DNA of 64,000 nt from Palsa-504 sp050011155 (GCA_050011155.1 JBEKJP010000006.1:47459-111458), one strand, 5' to 3'. Positions 1 through 8,439 are shown, counted from the stretch's first letter. Notes: generated by a model from the sequence alone, not told the origin. Made by a program: numbers and translations.

Positions 1-1302
1 CGCAGGTTCACCCGCGCGTGCACGAACGTTCCCGGCGTCAGCCGCCGCCACGGCTCGCCGCCGATGCTGAAGTCCCAGGCCACCTCGCGGGTGCCGTCGT
101 CGACCGCGACGTGCCACTCGTCCGGGCTCTCGCTGTCGCCCTTGACCATCCACTGCCTGATCACCTGGCCGTCGAACTCGGCCAACGACGGCGGCACCGA
201 CCGGCGGGCCAGCCAGACCGCGATGCCGGCCACGGCGCCGGCCACGACCAGGCCGACCAGGCCCTTGGCCAGCGCCACCATCCCGTGCGTGCCCAGCCAG
301 ATCGCCGCGGCGACGTACGCGACGGATCCACCGGTGATGGCGATCGGGATCAAGCAGCCCTTCGGCCAGGACCAGGTGGTCGTCTCGATCTCGAGCTGCT
401 GCCACCCGCCGCGGTAGCTCGACCACGCGGTGTTCTTCCTGGGCGGGTCGAAGACGGCCAGCGCCGCGGGCGCGGCGCCGAGGGCAACCGCGTACCCCAG
501 CAGCCGGTCGTGACCAGGCGCCCCGCCACCGACGGCCCCGCCACCGGAGGCCCCAGCCACGTCCGAACGCCACCGCTTCAGCGCCGCCTGCCCGGCCGCG
601 CTGCGCCGCCGGCTGGCCCCGACAGCGCCTGCGAGCACGAAGCCGCCCCACCACAGCCCGCCCGCCCAGGCCAGCCCGTAGGAACGGTGCGCGTCCGCGA
701 CGGCGGCGGCCAGCAGCCCGGCCGGGACGGTCAGCAGCAAGGCCAGCAGGCCGATCCGCCGCCCGGTCAGCCGGGCCCTAGTCAGCCCCAGGCGACGTGC
801 CTCCGCGTCGACCTCCTCCTGGAAGGCCGACATGAACTCGTCTTCCCCGCCACTGAACCCGTCGCGAAGCGCCGGCGCGGGCACCCGGCCCGCCGCGCCC
901 GCCCGCAGCGCCACGTGCGCCAGCACCCGCCGCTCGAACGGCGCCAGCGCCCCGCCCGGCGTTTCCGCCGGAACCACGCACATAGCCGGCCCCGGCCCGC
1001 TGGCCTCGCCCGGTCCGCCCGGGATCGGTGCACCTGGCTCGGCCGGCCCGTGGACCCGGAACCAGCCACGCGCGGCCAGGTCGACCAGGGTGGCCCCGAA
1101 GCCGAGCTTGTCCAGCCGCCCGGCCAGCAGGCTGATGACCGCCGGCGGCTCGACGCCTGAATCCCGCGCCCCGCCTGCTTGCTGATCCCGGCCACCGCCT
1201 GGGCCGCCCCCTCGTCGCGGTCCAGGCGGCGGCGGGACGATCAGCAGGACGGAGAACAGCAACAGCCACGCCGCGCCGGCCATGATGGCCACAGGAAACA
1301 CG
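1..1302 (-). CDS. DUF2207-like multi-pass membrane protein (3' end outside window)
   Basis: The frame is open on the minus strand from about 1302 through base 1, so the C-terminus is cut off by the window. I chose the GTG at 1302 because a GGAGGG Shine-Dalgarno lies 7 nt upstream; an ATG at 1284 is the alternative. The protein starts with a hydrophobic segment (AWLLLFSVLLIV). A soluble block follows (PPAVISLLAG, then TLVDLAARGWFRV), which resembles the second half of actinobacterial DUF2207/YciQ-type membrane proteins. Several further membrane segments are visible (IGLLALLLTVPAGLL, GLWWGGFVLAGAVG, LVGLVVAGAVAGIAVW), then a soluble tail. The function of the family is unknown. The plus-strand frame over the same bases is its antisense shadow. 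Confidence 0.6.
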
Positions 1303-1413
1303 GCATTTCCCTCCGACCCCAGCTCACCGAAGTCTCGGCCGCCGCCGCCCTCCGGTCTATTTCCCCCGCCGTTCCTGTCACGGCCCCGGCGGGCATCCGG
1401 TTCAGTCGTGAAG

Positions 1414-1440
1414 ATTGACAAATGGTGAACCCTTGTCAAT
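1414..1440. promoter_or_regulatory. Inverted repeat overlapping the citrate synthase promoter
   Basis: Perfect 8-bp arms ATTGACAA and TTGTCAAT are separated by 11 bp. The left arm contains a consensus -35 hexamer (TTGACA, 1415-1420). A weak -10 match (AATATT, 1438-1443) follows after 17 bp, so a protein bound to the repeat would cover the promoter of the gene starting at 1480. Reading it as an operator is inference. Confidence 0.5.
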
Positions 1441-1479
1441 ATTGATGAATTCAACATCCGGACCGGACCGCGGGGACGC

Positions 1480-2685
1480 ATGGCTGACTTCCTGACCGCC
1501 GCCGAGGCCGCCCGGCGGCTCGGCGTCAAGCCCGCCACCCTCTACGCCTACGTCAGCCGCGGCGTGCTGACCCGGGCCCGGGCCGCGGACGGCCGGGCCA
1601 GCCTGTTCAGCGCGGATGAGGTCGACCGGCTGGCCCGCCGGGGCCGCCCGCGCCGCCCGGCCGGCGCCGCGGACATCACGGTAGAGTCGGCCATCACCGA
1701 GCTCACCGCCGACAGCCTGCGCTTCCGCGGCCTGGACGTCATGCGCCTGGCCGTCAGCCGGACCTTCGAGGAGGTCGCCGAGCTGCTCTGGACGGGCGAG
1801 TTCCGGCCCGCGGGGGAACCGTGGCAGGCCCGCCCCGCGGCGCTGGCCGCGGGCCGCGCCGCGCAGGCCGCGCTGCCCGCCGGGGCGCTGCCGCTCGAGC
1901 GGCTCCAGGTGATCGTCCCGGCGATGGCGGCCACCGACCCGCTCCGGCTCCAGTTCGACCAGTCGGCCGTGGTCGCGGCCGGGCGGAACATCACCGCCGG
2001 CATGGTGGACTGCCTTCCCCTGGTGGCGGCCAAAAGCTCGGAGGGCCACATCGCCGGGCGGCTGTGGGACCGGCTCTGCGACCGCCGGGCCAGTCCCGGG
2101 CTGCTGCGAGCGGCTTCCGCCGCGCTGGTGCTGCTGGCCGACCACGAGCTGGCCGCCTCGACGCTGGCGGCCCGGGCCGCCGCCTCGGTCCGCGCCGACC
2201 CGTACGCCGTGGTCGGCACCGGCCTGGGCGCGGTGAGTGGCGCGCTGCACGGCGGGGCCTCCCTCGGCGCCGAAGCGCTGCTGGCCGCGGCCAGCGGGCC
2301 GGACGACGTGCCCCGGGTGGTAGCCGAACTACTGCGCCGGGGCGAGAAGGTACCCGGCTTCGGGCACTTCGTGTACCGCGGCGGCGACCCGCGCGCCACC
2401 GTCCTGCTCGACCTGGTGCGCCGGGCCGCGCCGAAGTCGGGCCAGCTCGCGGTGGCCGAGGCCGTCCTGGCGGAGGTCAGGCACAAGTCGCTGCCCGAGC
2501 CCAACATCGACTTCGCCCTGGCCACGCTGGCCCGGGTGGCGGGCATGGTCCGGGGCGCGGGGGAGGCGTTCTTCGCGGTGTCCAGGACGGCGGGCTGGAT
2601 CGCCCATGCCCTGGAGGCCTACTCCGGGCCCGGTCCGCTGCGCCCGCGCGCGGTCTACACCGGCCGGCCCGCGACCGGAGGCTAG
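1480..2685 (+). CDS. Citrate synthase family protein with N-terminal MerR-like helix-turn-helix
   Basis: Residues about 4-55 form an excisionase/MerR-type DNA-binding domain (LTAAEAARRLGVKPATLYAYV), and the rest is a citrate/methylcitrate synthase fold. The catalytic triad is present: His in GALHGGASLGAEALL, His in PGFGHFVYRGGDPRA and Asp in PNIDFALATLARV. The expected reaction is oxaloacetate plus an acyl-CoA to citrate or methylcitrate in the cytoplasm. At 401 residues it suits the short bacterial type II form with an added DNA-binding domain. The HTH may bind the inverted repeat at 1414-1440, giving autoregulation; that is inference. No partner citrate synthase gene is adjacent. It stands alone between a divergent membrane-protein gene and a convergent DinB gene. 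Confidence 0.88.
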   Translation: MADFLTAAEAARRLGVKPATLYAYVSRGVLTRARAADGRASLFSADEVDRLARRGRPRRPAGAADITVESAITELTADSLRFRGLDVMRLAVSRTFEEVAELLWTGEFRPAGEPWQARPAALAAGRAAQAALPAGALPLERLQVIVPAMAATDPLRLQFDQSAVVAAGRNITAGMVDCLPLVAAKSSEGHIAGRLWDRLCDRRASPGLLRAASAALVLLADHELAASTLAARAAASVRADPYAVVGTGLGAVSGALHGGASLGAEALLAAASGPDDVPRVVAELLRRGEKVPGFGHFVYRGGDPRATVLLDLVRRAAPKSGQLAVAEAVLAEVRHKSLPEPNIDFALATLARVAGMVRGAGEAFFAVSRTAGWIAHALEAYSGPGPLRPRAVYTGRPATGG

Positions 2686-2687
2686 CG

Positions 2688-3203
2688 CTACTCGCCGGTG
2701 GCGCCGTCGATCTGCTCGCGCAGCAGGTCGGCGTGGCCCACATGCCGCGCGTACTCCTCGATCATGTGCAGGTAGATCATGCGCAGGGACATGACCTCGC
2801 CGGTCCTCTCGTGAGTGAAGGTGTCGTCCAGGGAAGCGTTGGCCACGGCCGCGTCGGCCAGCTTGAACTCCTCGGTCAGCCGGGCGTAGTCGGCGGCGGC
2901 CCGGGCCGGTTCTGTGCGCCCGAACTCGGCTTCCGGGCCATCGGCGAAGGGAAGATCGACCGGCTCGCCCGCGAACCGCTGGCGAAACCACACCCGCTCC
3001 ACCTTGGTCAAATGCCGGACCAGGCCGAGCAAGGACAGGCCCGACGGCGATATTGGCTGGCGGGCCAGTTCCTCTCCGGTCAGGCCGGCGCACTTGTAGA
3101 GCAGTGTCGCCCGGTGCCAGTCGAGGAACGCCTGAAGCATCGGGCGCTCAGGCCCCGTCAGCGGCCCTTCCGGCCGCTCCACCTCCGGTGCTTTCCACGT
3201 CAC
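2688..3203 (-). CDS. DinB family protein (DUF664)
   Basis: This 171-residue four-helix-bundle protein has the histidine pattern of the DinB/YfiT superfamily: His64 (LVRHLTKVERVW) and a C-terminal cluster H146, H154, H157 (YLHMIEEYARHVGHADLL). Members bind a divalent metal, and several actinobacterial ones are thiol-dependent (mycothiol) transferases or stress proteins, but the substrate here is unknown. The stop codon lies 2 bp from the convergent citrate synthase stop. The start ATG is 19 bp downstream of the stop of the DUF1707 gene on the same strand, so the two are probably co-transcribed. No signal peptide or membrane segment is visible. Confidence 0.82.
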   Translation of the reverse strand: MTWKAPEVERPEGPLTGPERPMLQAFLDWHRATLLYKCAGLTGEELARQPISPSGLSLLGLVRHLTKVERVWFRQRFAGEPVDLPFADGPEAEFGRTEPARAAADYARLTEEFKLADAAVANASLDDTFTHERTGEVMSLRMIYLHMIEEYARHVGHADLLREQIDGATGE

Positions 3204-3222
3204 CGCGTCATCATCCCACGGG

Positions 3223-3834
3223 TTACCGCAGCGCGGGCCGCTCCGGCGGGCGGGTCGCGATCTCCACCGTGCCCTTGTACGCGACGCCGCGCACGTGGAT
3301 CACCGGCGCGTCGGCCGGCAGGCGGTAGCCGGGATCCTCGTCCTCCTGGCCCTGGGTGACGCCGAAACCGGTCATCTCCACCCGCACGTTCGGCGGCACC
3401 AGGATCGTCACCCGGGACTTGTAAGCGACGGCCACGAACGTGGTGACCGGCCCGCTGAGCTCGGCCGCCCGCAGGTCGAGCCAGCCGCCGCCCTTGTAGA
3501 CCACGGTCGTGTAGCGCTCCGGCACCCGCCAGCGCCCGGCCCGCCGCACCGAGCTCTTCAGCGCGATCGCGAACCGCCCCGGCCCGGGCGCCGTCACCGG
3601 CGCGCTGGCCGTCGCGGTTACCGCGGGCAGGTCGGCCAGCAGGGCATCCAGGTCGGCCCGCGTCCGCGCGGTGAGCGCGGCCCGCGTCCGCTCGTCGAAC
3701 TCGACGTCGTCGAGCCGCCCCTCGGCGAACGCGTCCTGCACCCGCTGCACCACCGCCTCCCGCTCCCGATCCGAAGCCCGCGTGCCAACCCCCCGCTCCT
3801 CCGGCACCCCCGCGCCCCCGTCCGTCACCGCCAT
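3223..3834 (-). CDS. DUF1707 domain protein with LiaF-like C-terminal domain
   Basis: I took the ATG at 3834 (a GGGG stretch lies just upstream). The frame stays open to 3918, but the extra residues are Arg-rich and not protein-like. Near the N-terminus (RASDREREAVVQRVQDAF, then LDDVEFDERTRAALTARTRADLDALLADLP) is a DUF1707 domain, the small actinobacterial SHOCT-like helical domain. The C-terminal half (VAYKSRVTILVPPNVRVEMTG, split here as YKSRVTILVPPNV and FGVTQGQ) looks like the beta-helical domain of LiaF/cell-wall-antibiotic response proteins. There is no membrane span, so it is probably cytoplasmic or membrane-peripheral. It sits upstream of the DinB gene on the same strand. The exact role is unknown. 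Confidence 0.8.
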   Translation of the reverse strand: MAVTDGGAGVPEERGVGTRASDREREAVVQRVQDAFAEGRLDDVEFDERTRAALTARTRADLDALLADLPAVTATASAPVTAPGPGRFAIALKSSVRRAGRWRVPERYTTVVYKGGGWLDLRAAELSGPVTTFVAVAYKSRVTILVPPNVRVEMTGFGVTQGQEDEDPGYRLPADAPVIHVRGVAYKGTVEIATRPPERPALR

Positions 3835-3924
3835 CACATCCCCTTCACCTCGACAGAGATCGAGATGTATCTTAACCCGTCGTCTCCTCCGTGTGTAGCC
3901 CCGACCCAGAACGGACACCGGTGC

Positions 3925-4353
3925 TTTGTCGGCAGTTTCGGGTGTCAGAGAGGCTGTTGCCGGATCACGGTGTCTCGCGGCTGGCTGGCTGGCGTGCCGC
4001 CGGGTGCTGTGGTGTCCTGGGGGGGCTGGTGGTGCGCTGTCCGGCGGGATTAGCGGGGTGATTTCGGGCTCCGGGGTGATTTTGGTGCATCATGGTCCCC
4101 CTAATTTTCACCCGGTAGCCCCGATCCACCCGGTTAACTTGCGACTGCAGGTGCAGGTTCGCGGCTGGTGGTGCTCCCGCGCCTGGCGGGGCACGGCGCG
4201 GGCGTCATGGCGCGGGCGTCATGCCCGGGAGGTCATGCGCCAGCCGTCCTGTGCCGGACCCATGAGTAACCGATCCTGCAACAGCCCCCAGAACGGAAAC
4301 CGGTGCTTTTGTCGGCAGTTTCGGGTGTCAGAGCACCCGAAACTGCCGACAAA
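3925..4353. mobile_element. MITE-like element with perfect 20-bp terminal inverted repeats
   Basis: The left end reads TTTGTCGGCAGTTTCGGGTG (3925-3944), and its exact reverse complement lies at 4334-4353. A third direct copy (4308-4327) forms a perfect 20-bp hairpin with the right end across a 6-bp loop. Flanking sequence is duplicated as well: 3905-3950 and 4287-4333 agree at about 45 of 47 positions. 3951-3968 reappears in inverse order near 4271-4287. No transposase frame fits inside, so this would be a non-autonomous element or the remains of one. No target-site duplication is obvious. Confidence 0.55.
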
Positions 4354-4458
4354 TCGCGAGCGGCAGGCTCGCAAACCGGACGTGAGTCCCACCGGCACCG
4401 CTGCCGCCGCCGCCATCGCCATCGCCGCCCTCCGGCGCCAGCCCGGACCTGCGACGGT

Positions 4459-4508
4459 ATGAAAGCCGAGGTTCAGTGCGCTAGGACGCGCTGGAAGCCA
4501 GGTTTCAT
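4459..4508. repeat. 50-bp imperfect palindrome, dispersed copy A
   Basis: A 50-bp block begins ATGAAA and ends TTTCAT, with CGCGCTGGAA in its right half. It aligns without gaps to 45908-45957 (36 of 50 identical). Both copies are in gene-free DNA. This one is degraded in the left inner arm. It lies between the MITE-like element and the MFS promoter, within a gene-free stretch of nearly 1 kb (3835-4771) in which I see no coding sequence. Confidence 0.45.
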
Positions 4509-4591
4509 GCCGTGCTCGCCGCCGGACGACCCGTGCTCGCCGCCGGGCGGCATACCCGTGCTCGCATCGGATCGACCTGTGCGCTCTAAAG

Positions 4592-4716
4592 TTGAGTCGA
4601 CTTGACTAAAGAAAATTACGCGACGGGCAAAATTTTCTTGTCAGACGTCGCGCGGCCGGGTTGGCGGGCGATTTCAAGGACGACCTCGAGACAAAATTGA
4701 GCCGATCTGGCTAAAG
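4592..4716. promoter_or_regulatory. Pair of 20-bp direct repeats upstream of the MFS gene
   Basis: TTGAGTCGACTTGACTAAAG (4592-4611) and TTGAGCCGATCTGGCTAAAG (4697-4716) agree at 16 of 20 positions. Their starts are 105 bp apart, ten turns of B-DNA. The stretch is AT-rich for this genome and ends about 55 bp before the MFS start, so it probably holds that promoter and its operator sites. No regulator gene is adjacent. Confidence 0.4.
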
Positions 4717-4771
4717 TTTTCTTAGTAGTACGGATTGTGCCCGCCCGGTCGTGGTGCCACGATCGGGCGCC

Positions 4772-6115
4772 ATGGGGTCTGAATGGCTGCGGCAGCGGGC
4801 CGGCGTGCTGGCCGAGCCGAACTTCCGCCGGTTCTACACCGGGTACGTCACCTCCTTGTTCGGCTCGTCGATGTCGACGGTCGCCATCGCCTGGGCCGTG
4901 CTGGACAGCGGGGCGAGCGCGTCCGGGCTTGGGGTGGTGTTCGCGGCCGCGGTCGTGCCCCAGGTGCTGGTGCTGCCGGTGGCCGGGGCGATCGCGGACC
5001 GGTTCGGCCGACGCCGGGTGATGCTCTCCGCCGACGTGCTCCGCTGTGCCACGCAGGGGTCGCTGGCCGGGACGGTGCTCGCGGGCCGGCCCGCGCTCTG
5101 GGTGTTCGTGCTGCTGGCCTGGCTCGGCGGCACTGGCGAGGGGTTCTTCACCGCGGCCAGGGACGCGCTCACGGTCGAGATCGCGCCGCGCGGCCAGCTC
5201 GTCAACGCCAACGCCCTGTACGGTCTGGCCAGGTCGGCGACCAGTATCGGGGGGCCCGCGCTCGGCGGTGTACTGGTCGCCCTGGCCGGGTCGGGCGTGG
5301 TGGTGGCCGTGGACGCGGGTTCCTACGCGGTGAGCGTGCTCGCCCTCAGCCTGCTCCGGCTGCCCGGCCAGCTGACGGCCGGGGAGGGAAAAGCCGGAGG
5401 CGGCCGCTGGCTGCGCCGGGACATAGCCGCGGGCTGGGCCGAGTTCCGGTCCCTGACCTGGCTGTGGGTCGTCACCGTGCAGTTCGCCTTCTTCAACCTG
5501 ATCACCTGGGCGCCCTGGATGCTGCTCGGCCCGGTCGCGGCCCACGCCTACCTGGGCGGCCCGGCGGTCTGGGGCGCGGTCATGGCGGCCCAGGGCGCGG
5601 GCGCGATCGTGGCCGGACTGCTCGCGCTCGGCCGCAGGCCGCGGCGGCCGATGGTGGTCGCGACGATCGGCACATTCTGCTACGCGCTGCCGGATCTGCC
5701 GATGGCGCTGCACGCCCCGGCCGGGTGGGTGGCCGCCGCGGCGTTCTGCTGCGGGGCGGGCTCGGCCACCTCGGGCATCTTCGGCGGCACGGCCGTCCAG
5801 CAGCGGGTGCCGCCCGAGCTGCTCGCCCGGGTCAACGCGCTCAGCCTGTTCCCCGCGTTCGGCATCGGCGTGATCGGGTACGCGATCGACGGGCCGCTGT
5901 ACGCCGCGTTCGGCCCGGCCCTGGTCTTCGGGGTGGGCGCGGCCTACGGCTTGCTGAGCAGCGCGGCCGTGCTGACGCTGCGGTCCATCCGCGACGTCAC
6001 CTGGACCGAGCGAGACGAACCCGAGCGAGACGAACCCGCACCGGGCGACCTCACGGCCGCCGCGCCGCCGCCCCGCGCAGCGCGGCGAAGGCCGCCAGCC
6101 GCGCCGCCACCGTGA
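4772..6115 (+). CDS. MFS transporter, MFS_3 (EntS-like) family
   Basis: A 12-helix major facilitator of about 447 residues. The N-terminus LAEPNFRRFYTGYVTSLFG and the loop 2-3 signature AIADRFGRRRVML are typical of the MFS_3 exporters (enterobactin exporter and macrolide-type efflux relatives). This suggests outward transport of a small molecule, with no substrate assignable. I chose the ATG at 4772; GTG codons at 4751 and 4754 are possible and none has a good ribosome-binding site. Paired 20-bp repeats upstream suggest regulation. The 3' end overlaps the convergent TPR gene by 65 bp, and the last 30 or so residues (Ala/Pro/Arg-rich) are antisense to it. Confidence 0.85.
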   Translation: MGSEWLRQRAGVLAEPNFRRFYTGYVTSLFGSSMSTVAIAWAVLDSGASASGLGVVFAAAVVPQVLVLPVAGAIADRFGRRRVMLSADVLRCATQGSLAGTVLAGRPALWVFVLLAWLGGTGEGFFTAARDALTVEIAPRGQLVNANALYGLARSATSIGGPALGGVLVALAGSGVVVAVDAGSYAVSVLALSLLRLPGQLTAGEGKAGGGRWLRRDIAAGWAEFRSLTWLWVVTVQFAFFNLITWAPWMLLGPVAAHAYLGGPAVWGAVMAAQGAGAIVAGLLALGRRPRRPMVVATIGTFCYALPDLPMALHAPAGWVAAAAFCCGAGSATSGIFGGTAVQQRVPPELLARVNALSLFPAFGIGVIGYAIDGPLYAAFGPALVFGVGAAYGLLSSAAVLTLRSIRDVTWTERDEPERDEPAPGDLTAAAPPPRAARRRPPAAPPP

Positions 6116-7088
6116 TCACCACCGCGACCGGCAGGACCTGCGTCAGGTCGGTGGCCGGAGTGAACGCGACCAGGCCGAACGCCACCCCCACGCCGCCCGT
6201 CGCCAGGGTCAGCGCCGCCGCCACCCGCGGCGCGCGCAGCGTCCGCCGCACCATCAGCCGCGCCTCACGCGGCAGCCGCAGCACCATCCACGCGAACCAG
6301 GCCACGGTGGCCATCGCGGCGGCGCCCAGGGCGATCACGAACGGCATCCGGTTCACGTGGGTGACCGCGGGGATCCAGATCAGGATCAGCGCGATCAAGG
6401 TGAACACGTAGATCGTCCGGGACACCGTGCGCAGCAGCACCACGTCGATGTTCCTGCTGTAGATGCGCTCGTCGGGCGTGGCGCGGGCCGCGCTGATGAA
6501 GTGCCTGATCGCGCCGGCCGTGTCGTGCCGCCGCAGCCGGATCCGGCCCAGCTCGTTCATCGCGCCGCTGTGCGCCGGGTCGAGGGCCAGCGCGCGTTCC
6601 TGGTGTTCCCTGGCCGCGGTCAGGTCACCGCGCGCCAGGCTCACCTTGCCCGCCAGGAAGTGCACGTCGGGCTCGTTCGGGGCCAGGGCGCGGGCCCGGG
6701 TCGCGGCCTCGGCGGCGATGTCGAGGCGGTGGGCGGCCAGCGCGGCCTGCGCCACGCACACGTGCGTCTGCCAGTAGCCCGGCGCCAGCCGGGCCGCCTC
6801 GTACGCCGCCCGCAGCGCGTCCGCGTGCTGGTTCAGGTGGACCAGGGCGTTGCTGGCCAGACGGTGCGGCCACTCGTCGGCCGGGTCCAGGGACACCGCC
6901 CGGCTGGCCGTGCTGACCGCCTCGGTGTAGCGTTCGGCGCCCAGGTGCGCGCGGGCCATCAGGCACCAGGCCCGGCTGCTCTCCGGCTCGGCCGCGACGA
7001 CCCGGGCCAGCAGGTGCGAGGCCTCGTCGAACCGGCGGACGTCGAGCATCGCCGAGGCCCGGGCCAGCTCCTGCCTCAGCTCGATCAC
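6051..7088 (-). CDS. TPR-repeat protein with C-terminal membrane segments
   Basis: The N-terminal half is a run of tetratricopeptide repeats (for example DPADEWPHRLASNALVHLNQ, DPAHSGAMNELGRIRLRRHD), a protein-protein interaction scaffold. After about residue 215 come membrane helices (TIYVFTLIALILIWIPAV, FVIALGAAAMATVAWFAWMV and two more), so the TPR half is probably held on the cytoplasmic face of the membrane. The start is a GTG at 7088, and the region in front of it consists of 14-bp tandem repeats. The AAA+ ATPase gene with its own N-terminal TPR-like segment lies 52 bp upstream on the same strand, so the two products may work together. Function unknown. Confidence 0.75.
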   Translation of the reverse strand: MIELRQELARASAMLDVRRFDEASHLLARVVAAEPESSRAWCLMARAHLGAERYTEAVSTASRAVSLDPADEWPHRLASNALVHLNQHADALRAAYEAARLAPGYWQTHVCVAQAALAAHRLDIAAEAATRARALAPNEPDVHFLAGKVSLARGDLTAAREHQERALALDPAHSGAMNELGRIRLRRHDTAGAIRHFISAARATPDERIYSRNIDVVLLRTVSRTIYVFTLIALILIWIPAVTHVNRMPFVIALGAAAMATVAWFAWMVLRLPREARLMVRRTLRAPRVAAALTLATGGVGVAFGLVAFTPATDLTQVLPVAVVITVAARLAAFAALRGAAARRP

Positions 7089-7133
7089 AGCGTCTCGATC
7101 ACAGTAGCTCGATCACAGTAGCTCGATCACCGG
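7078..7133. repeat. Four tandem 14-bp repeats across the TPR gene start
   Basis: Four consecutive 14-bp units of the type AGCTCGATCACAGT occupy 7078-7133. The two middle junctions are exact and the outer units carry one to three changes. Read on the minus strand each unit supplies a GTGATCGAG, so the annotated GTG start at 7088 is the last of four similar start-like sites. Because 14 is not a multiple of 3, each falls in a different frame. Confidence 0.75.
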
Positions 7134-7140
7134 CGCGGCC

Positions 7141-8439
7141 TCAGATGAGCCGGCGCTTGCGCAGGTAAGCGGCCAGGTCGTCGTAGCTTCCGTTCTCGTT
7201 GGCGAACAGGGCCACGTTACGGGCCGTGTCGAACCACGCGCCGAGCGAAGGCTTGACCTCGCCGATGGCCGCCTCCAGGTCCGGCGCGCCGATCATCCGC
7301 GGCTCGCCGAGCCGGACCGAGTCCAGCAGCGCCCGCTCGGCCGCCGTCTCGCAGATGTGCGCGATGTCGGCCCCGGAGTACCCGTCGGTCTGCTTGGCCA
7401 GCTTGGCCAGGTCGATGCCGGCCACCGGCCGGTCCTTCAGGTGGTAGCGGAAGACACCCTCCCGGGCGCCGGCGTCGGGCGGCAGGACCAGCAGGGTCCG
7501 GTCGAACCGGCCCGGCCGGCGCAGCGCGCTGTCCACGTCCCACGGGTGGTTGGTCGCCGCCAGCAGGAACACGCCCTCGTTGTTGCCCGAGACGTCGTCG
7601 AGCTCGAGCAGCAGCTGGTTGACCGCGCTGCGCATCGGCGTGTTCCGCAGCTGCGAGCGCTTCTGCCCGATCGCGTCCACCTCGTCGAGGAACAGCACGC
7701 ACGGCGCGTTCCTGCGGGCCACCTCGAACAGCTCGTGGATGTTCCGCTCGCTCTGCCCGACGAACATGTCGATGATGTCAGCGAACGACACCGCGATGAA
7801 CCGGGCGCCGAGCTCGCCGGCCACGGCCCGGGCGATGAACGTCTTGCCGCAGCCCGGCGGCCCGTAAAGCAGCAGCCCGCCGCGCAGGGACTTGCCGTAG
7901 AGCTTGCGCAGCTCCGGGTTGCGCATCGGGGCCAGGAAGGCCGCCTCGAGCCGCTGCTTCACCTCGGTCATCCCGGCCACGTCGGCCAGGGTGAGGCCGG
8001 TGTGCTCGGCGTCATAGGCATCCGCCTCGTCGATGCCCGCCGAGGCCGAGTCCGCCGTTTCCCCTTCGCCGACGAACATCGCGGGCAGCACGTCACGCAG
8101 CTCGTCCTCGGCCTGCGACCAGTCGTAGCGCTGGCCGGGATCCGCCGCCCCCTGGGCGGGAGGTGGCGGGGCAGGAGGTGGCGGGGCGGGAGGTGGCGGG
8201 GATGCGGCCTCAGCAGGCCCGGATCCCGCGGGCCCGGTGGATCCCGGCTCCCGCAGCAGGCCGAGCGCCTGGACGTTGCCCGGGTCGCGCTGCAGGACGG
8301 CGCCCAGCTGCCTGATCGCCTCGTCGGGCTGGCCCGCCTGCAGCAGCATGGTCGCCAGGTGCAGGCGGAGTGGCACGTCGTCGGGCATCGCCGCGACCGC
8401 CTTGCGCAGGCTGTCCAGCACGGTGGGTTCGGGTTCCAT
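7141..8439 (-). CDS. AAA+ ATPase with N-terminal TPR-like segment
   Basis: Residues about 1-65 are TPR-like (LRLHLATMLLQAGQPDEAI, QLGAVLQRDPGNVQAL). A Pro/Ala-rich linker and then a full classical AAA module follow: Walker A GPPGCGKT, Walker B CVLFLDEVDAIG, sensor 1 AATNHPWD and the arginine-finger region RRPGRFDR, then the helical lid (TDGYSGADIAHICETAAERA). The sequence is closest in style to FtsH/CDC48-like AAA domains but has no protease or membrane part, so it is likely a hexameric unfoldase or remodelling ATPase. It precedes the TPR-membrane gene by 52 bp on the same strand, making that protein a plausible partner. The substrate is unknown. Confidence 0.85.
   Translation of the reverse strand: MEPEPTVLDSLRKAVAAMPDDVPLRLHLATMLLQAGQPDEAIRQLGAVLQRDPGNVQALGLLREPGSTGPAGSGPAEAASPPPPAPPPPAPPPPAQGAADPGQRYDWSQAEDELRDVLPAMFVGEGETADSASAGIDEADAYDAEHTGLTLADVAGMTEVKQRLEAAFLAPMRNPELRKLYGKSLRGGLLLYGPPGCGKTFIARAVAGELGARFIAVSFADIIDMFVGQSERNIHELFEVARRNAPCVLFLDEVDAIGQKRSQLRNTPMRSAVNQLLLELDDVSGNNEGVFLLAATNHPWDVDSALRRPGRFDRTLLVLPPDAGAREGVFRYHLKDRPVAGIDLAKLAKQTDGYSGADIAHICETAAERALLDSVRLGEPRMIGAPDLEAAIGEVKPSLGAWFDTARNVALFANENGSYDDLAAYLRKRRLI

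Noticed and set aside
18..1160. A 380-codon plus-strand frame at the left edge
   Set aside because: Its Arg/Pro/Gln-rich translation is typical antisense shadow; the minus-strand frame over the same bases gives a sensible membrane protein with a Shine-Dalgarno.
7078..7133. Tandem repeats as a CRISPR array
   Set aside because: 14-bp units without spacers and no cas genes; the same holds for the 18-bp repeats at 51440. No CRISPR array was seen anywhere in the window.
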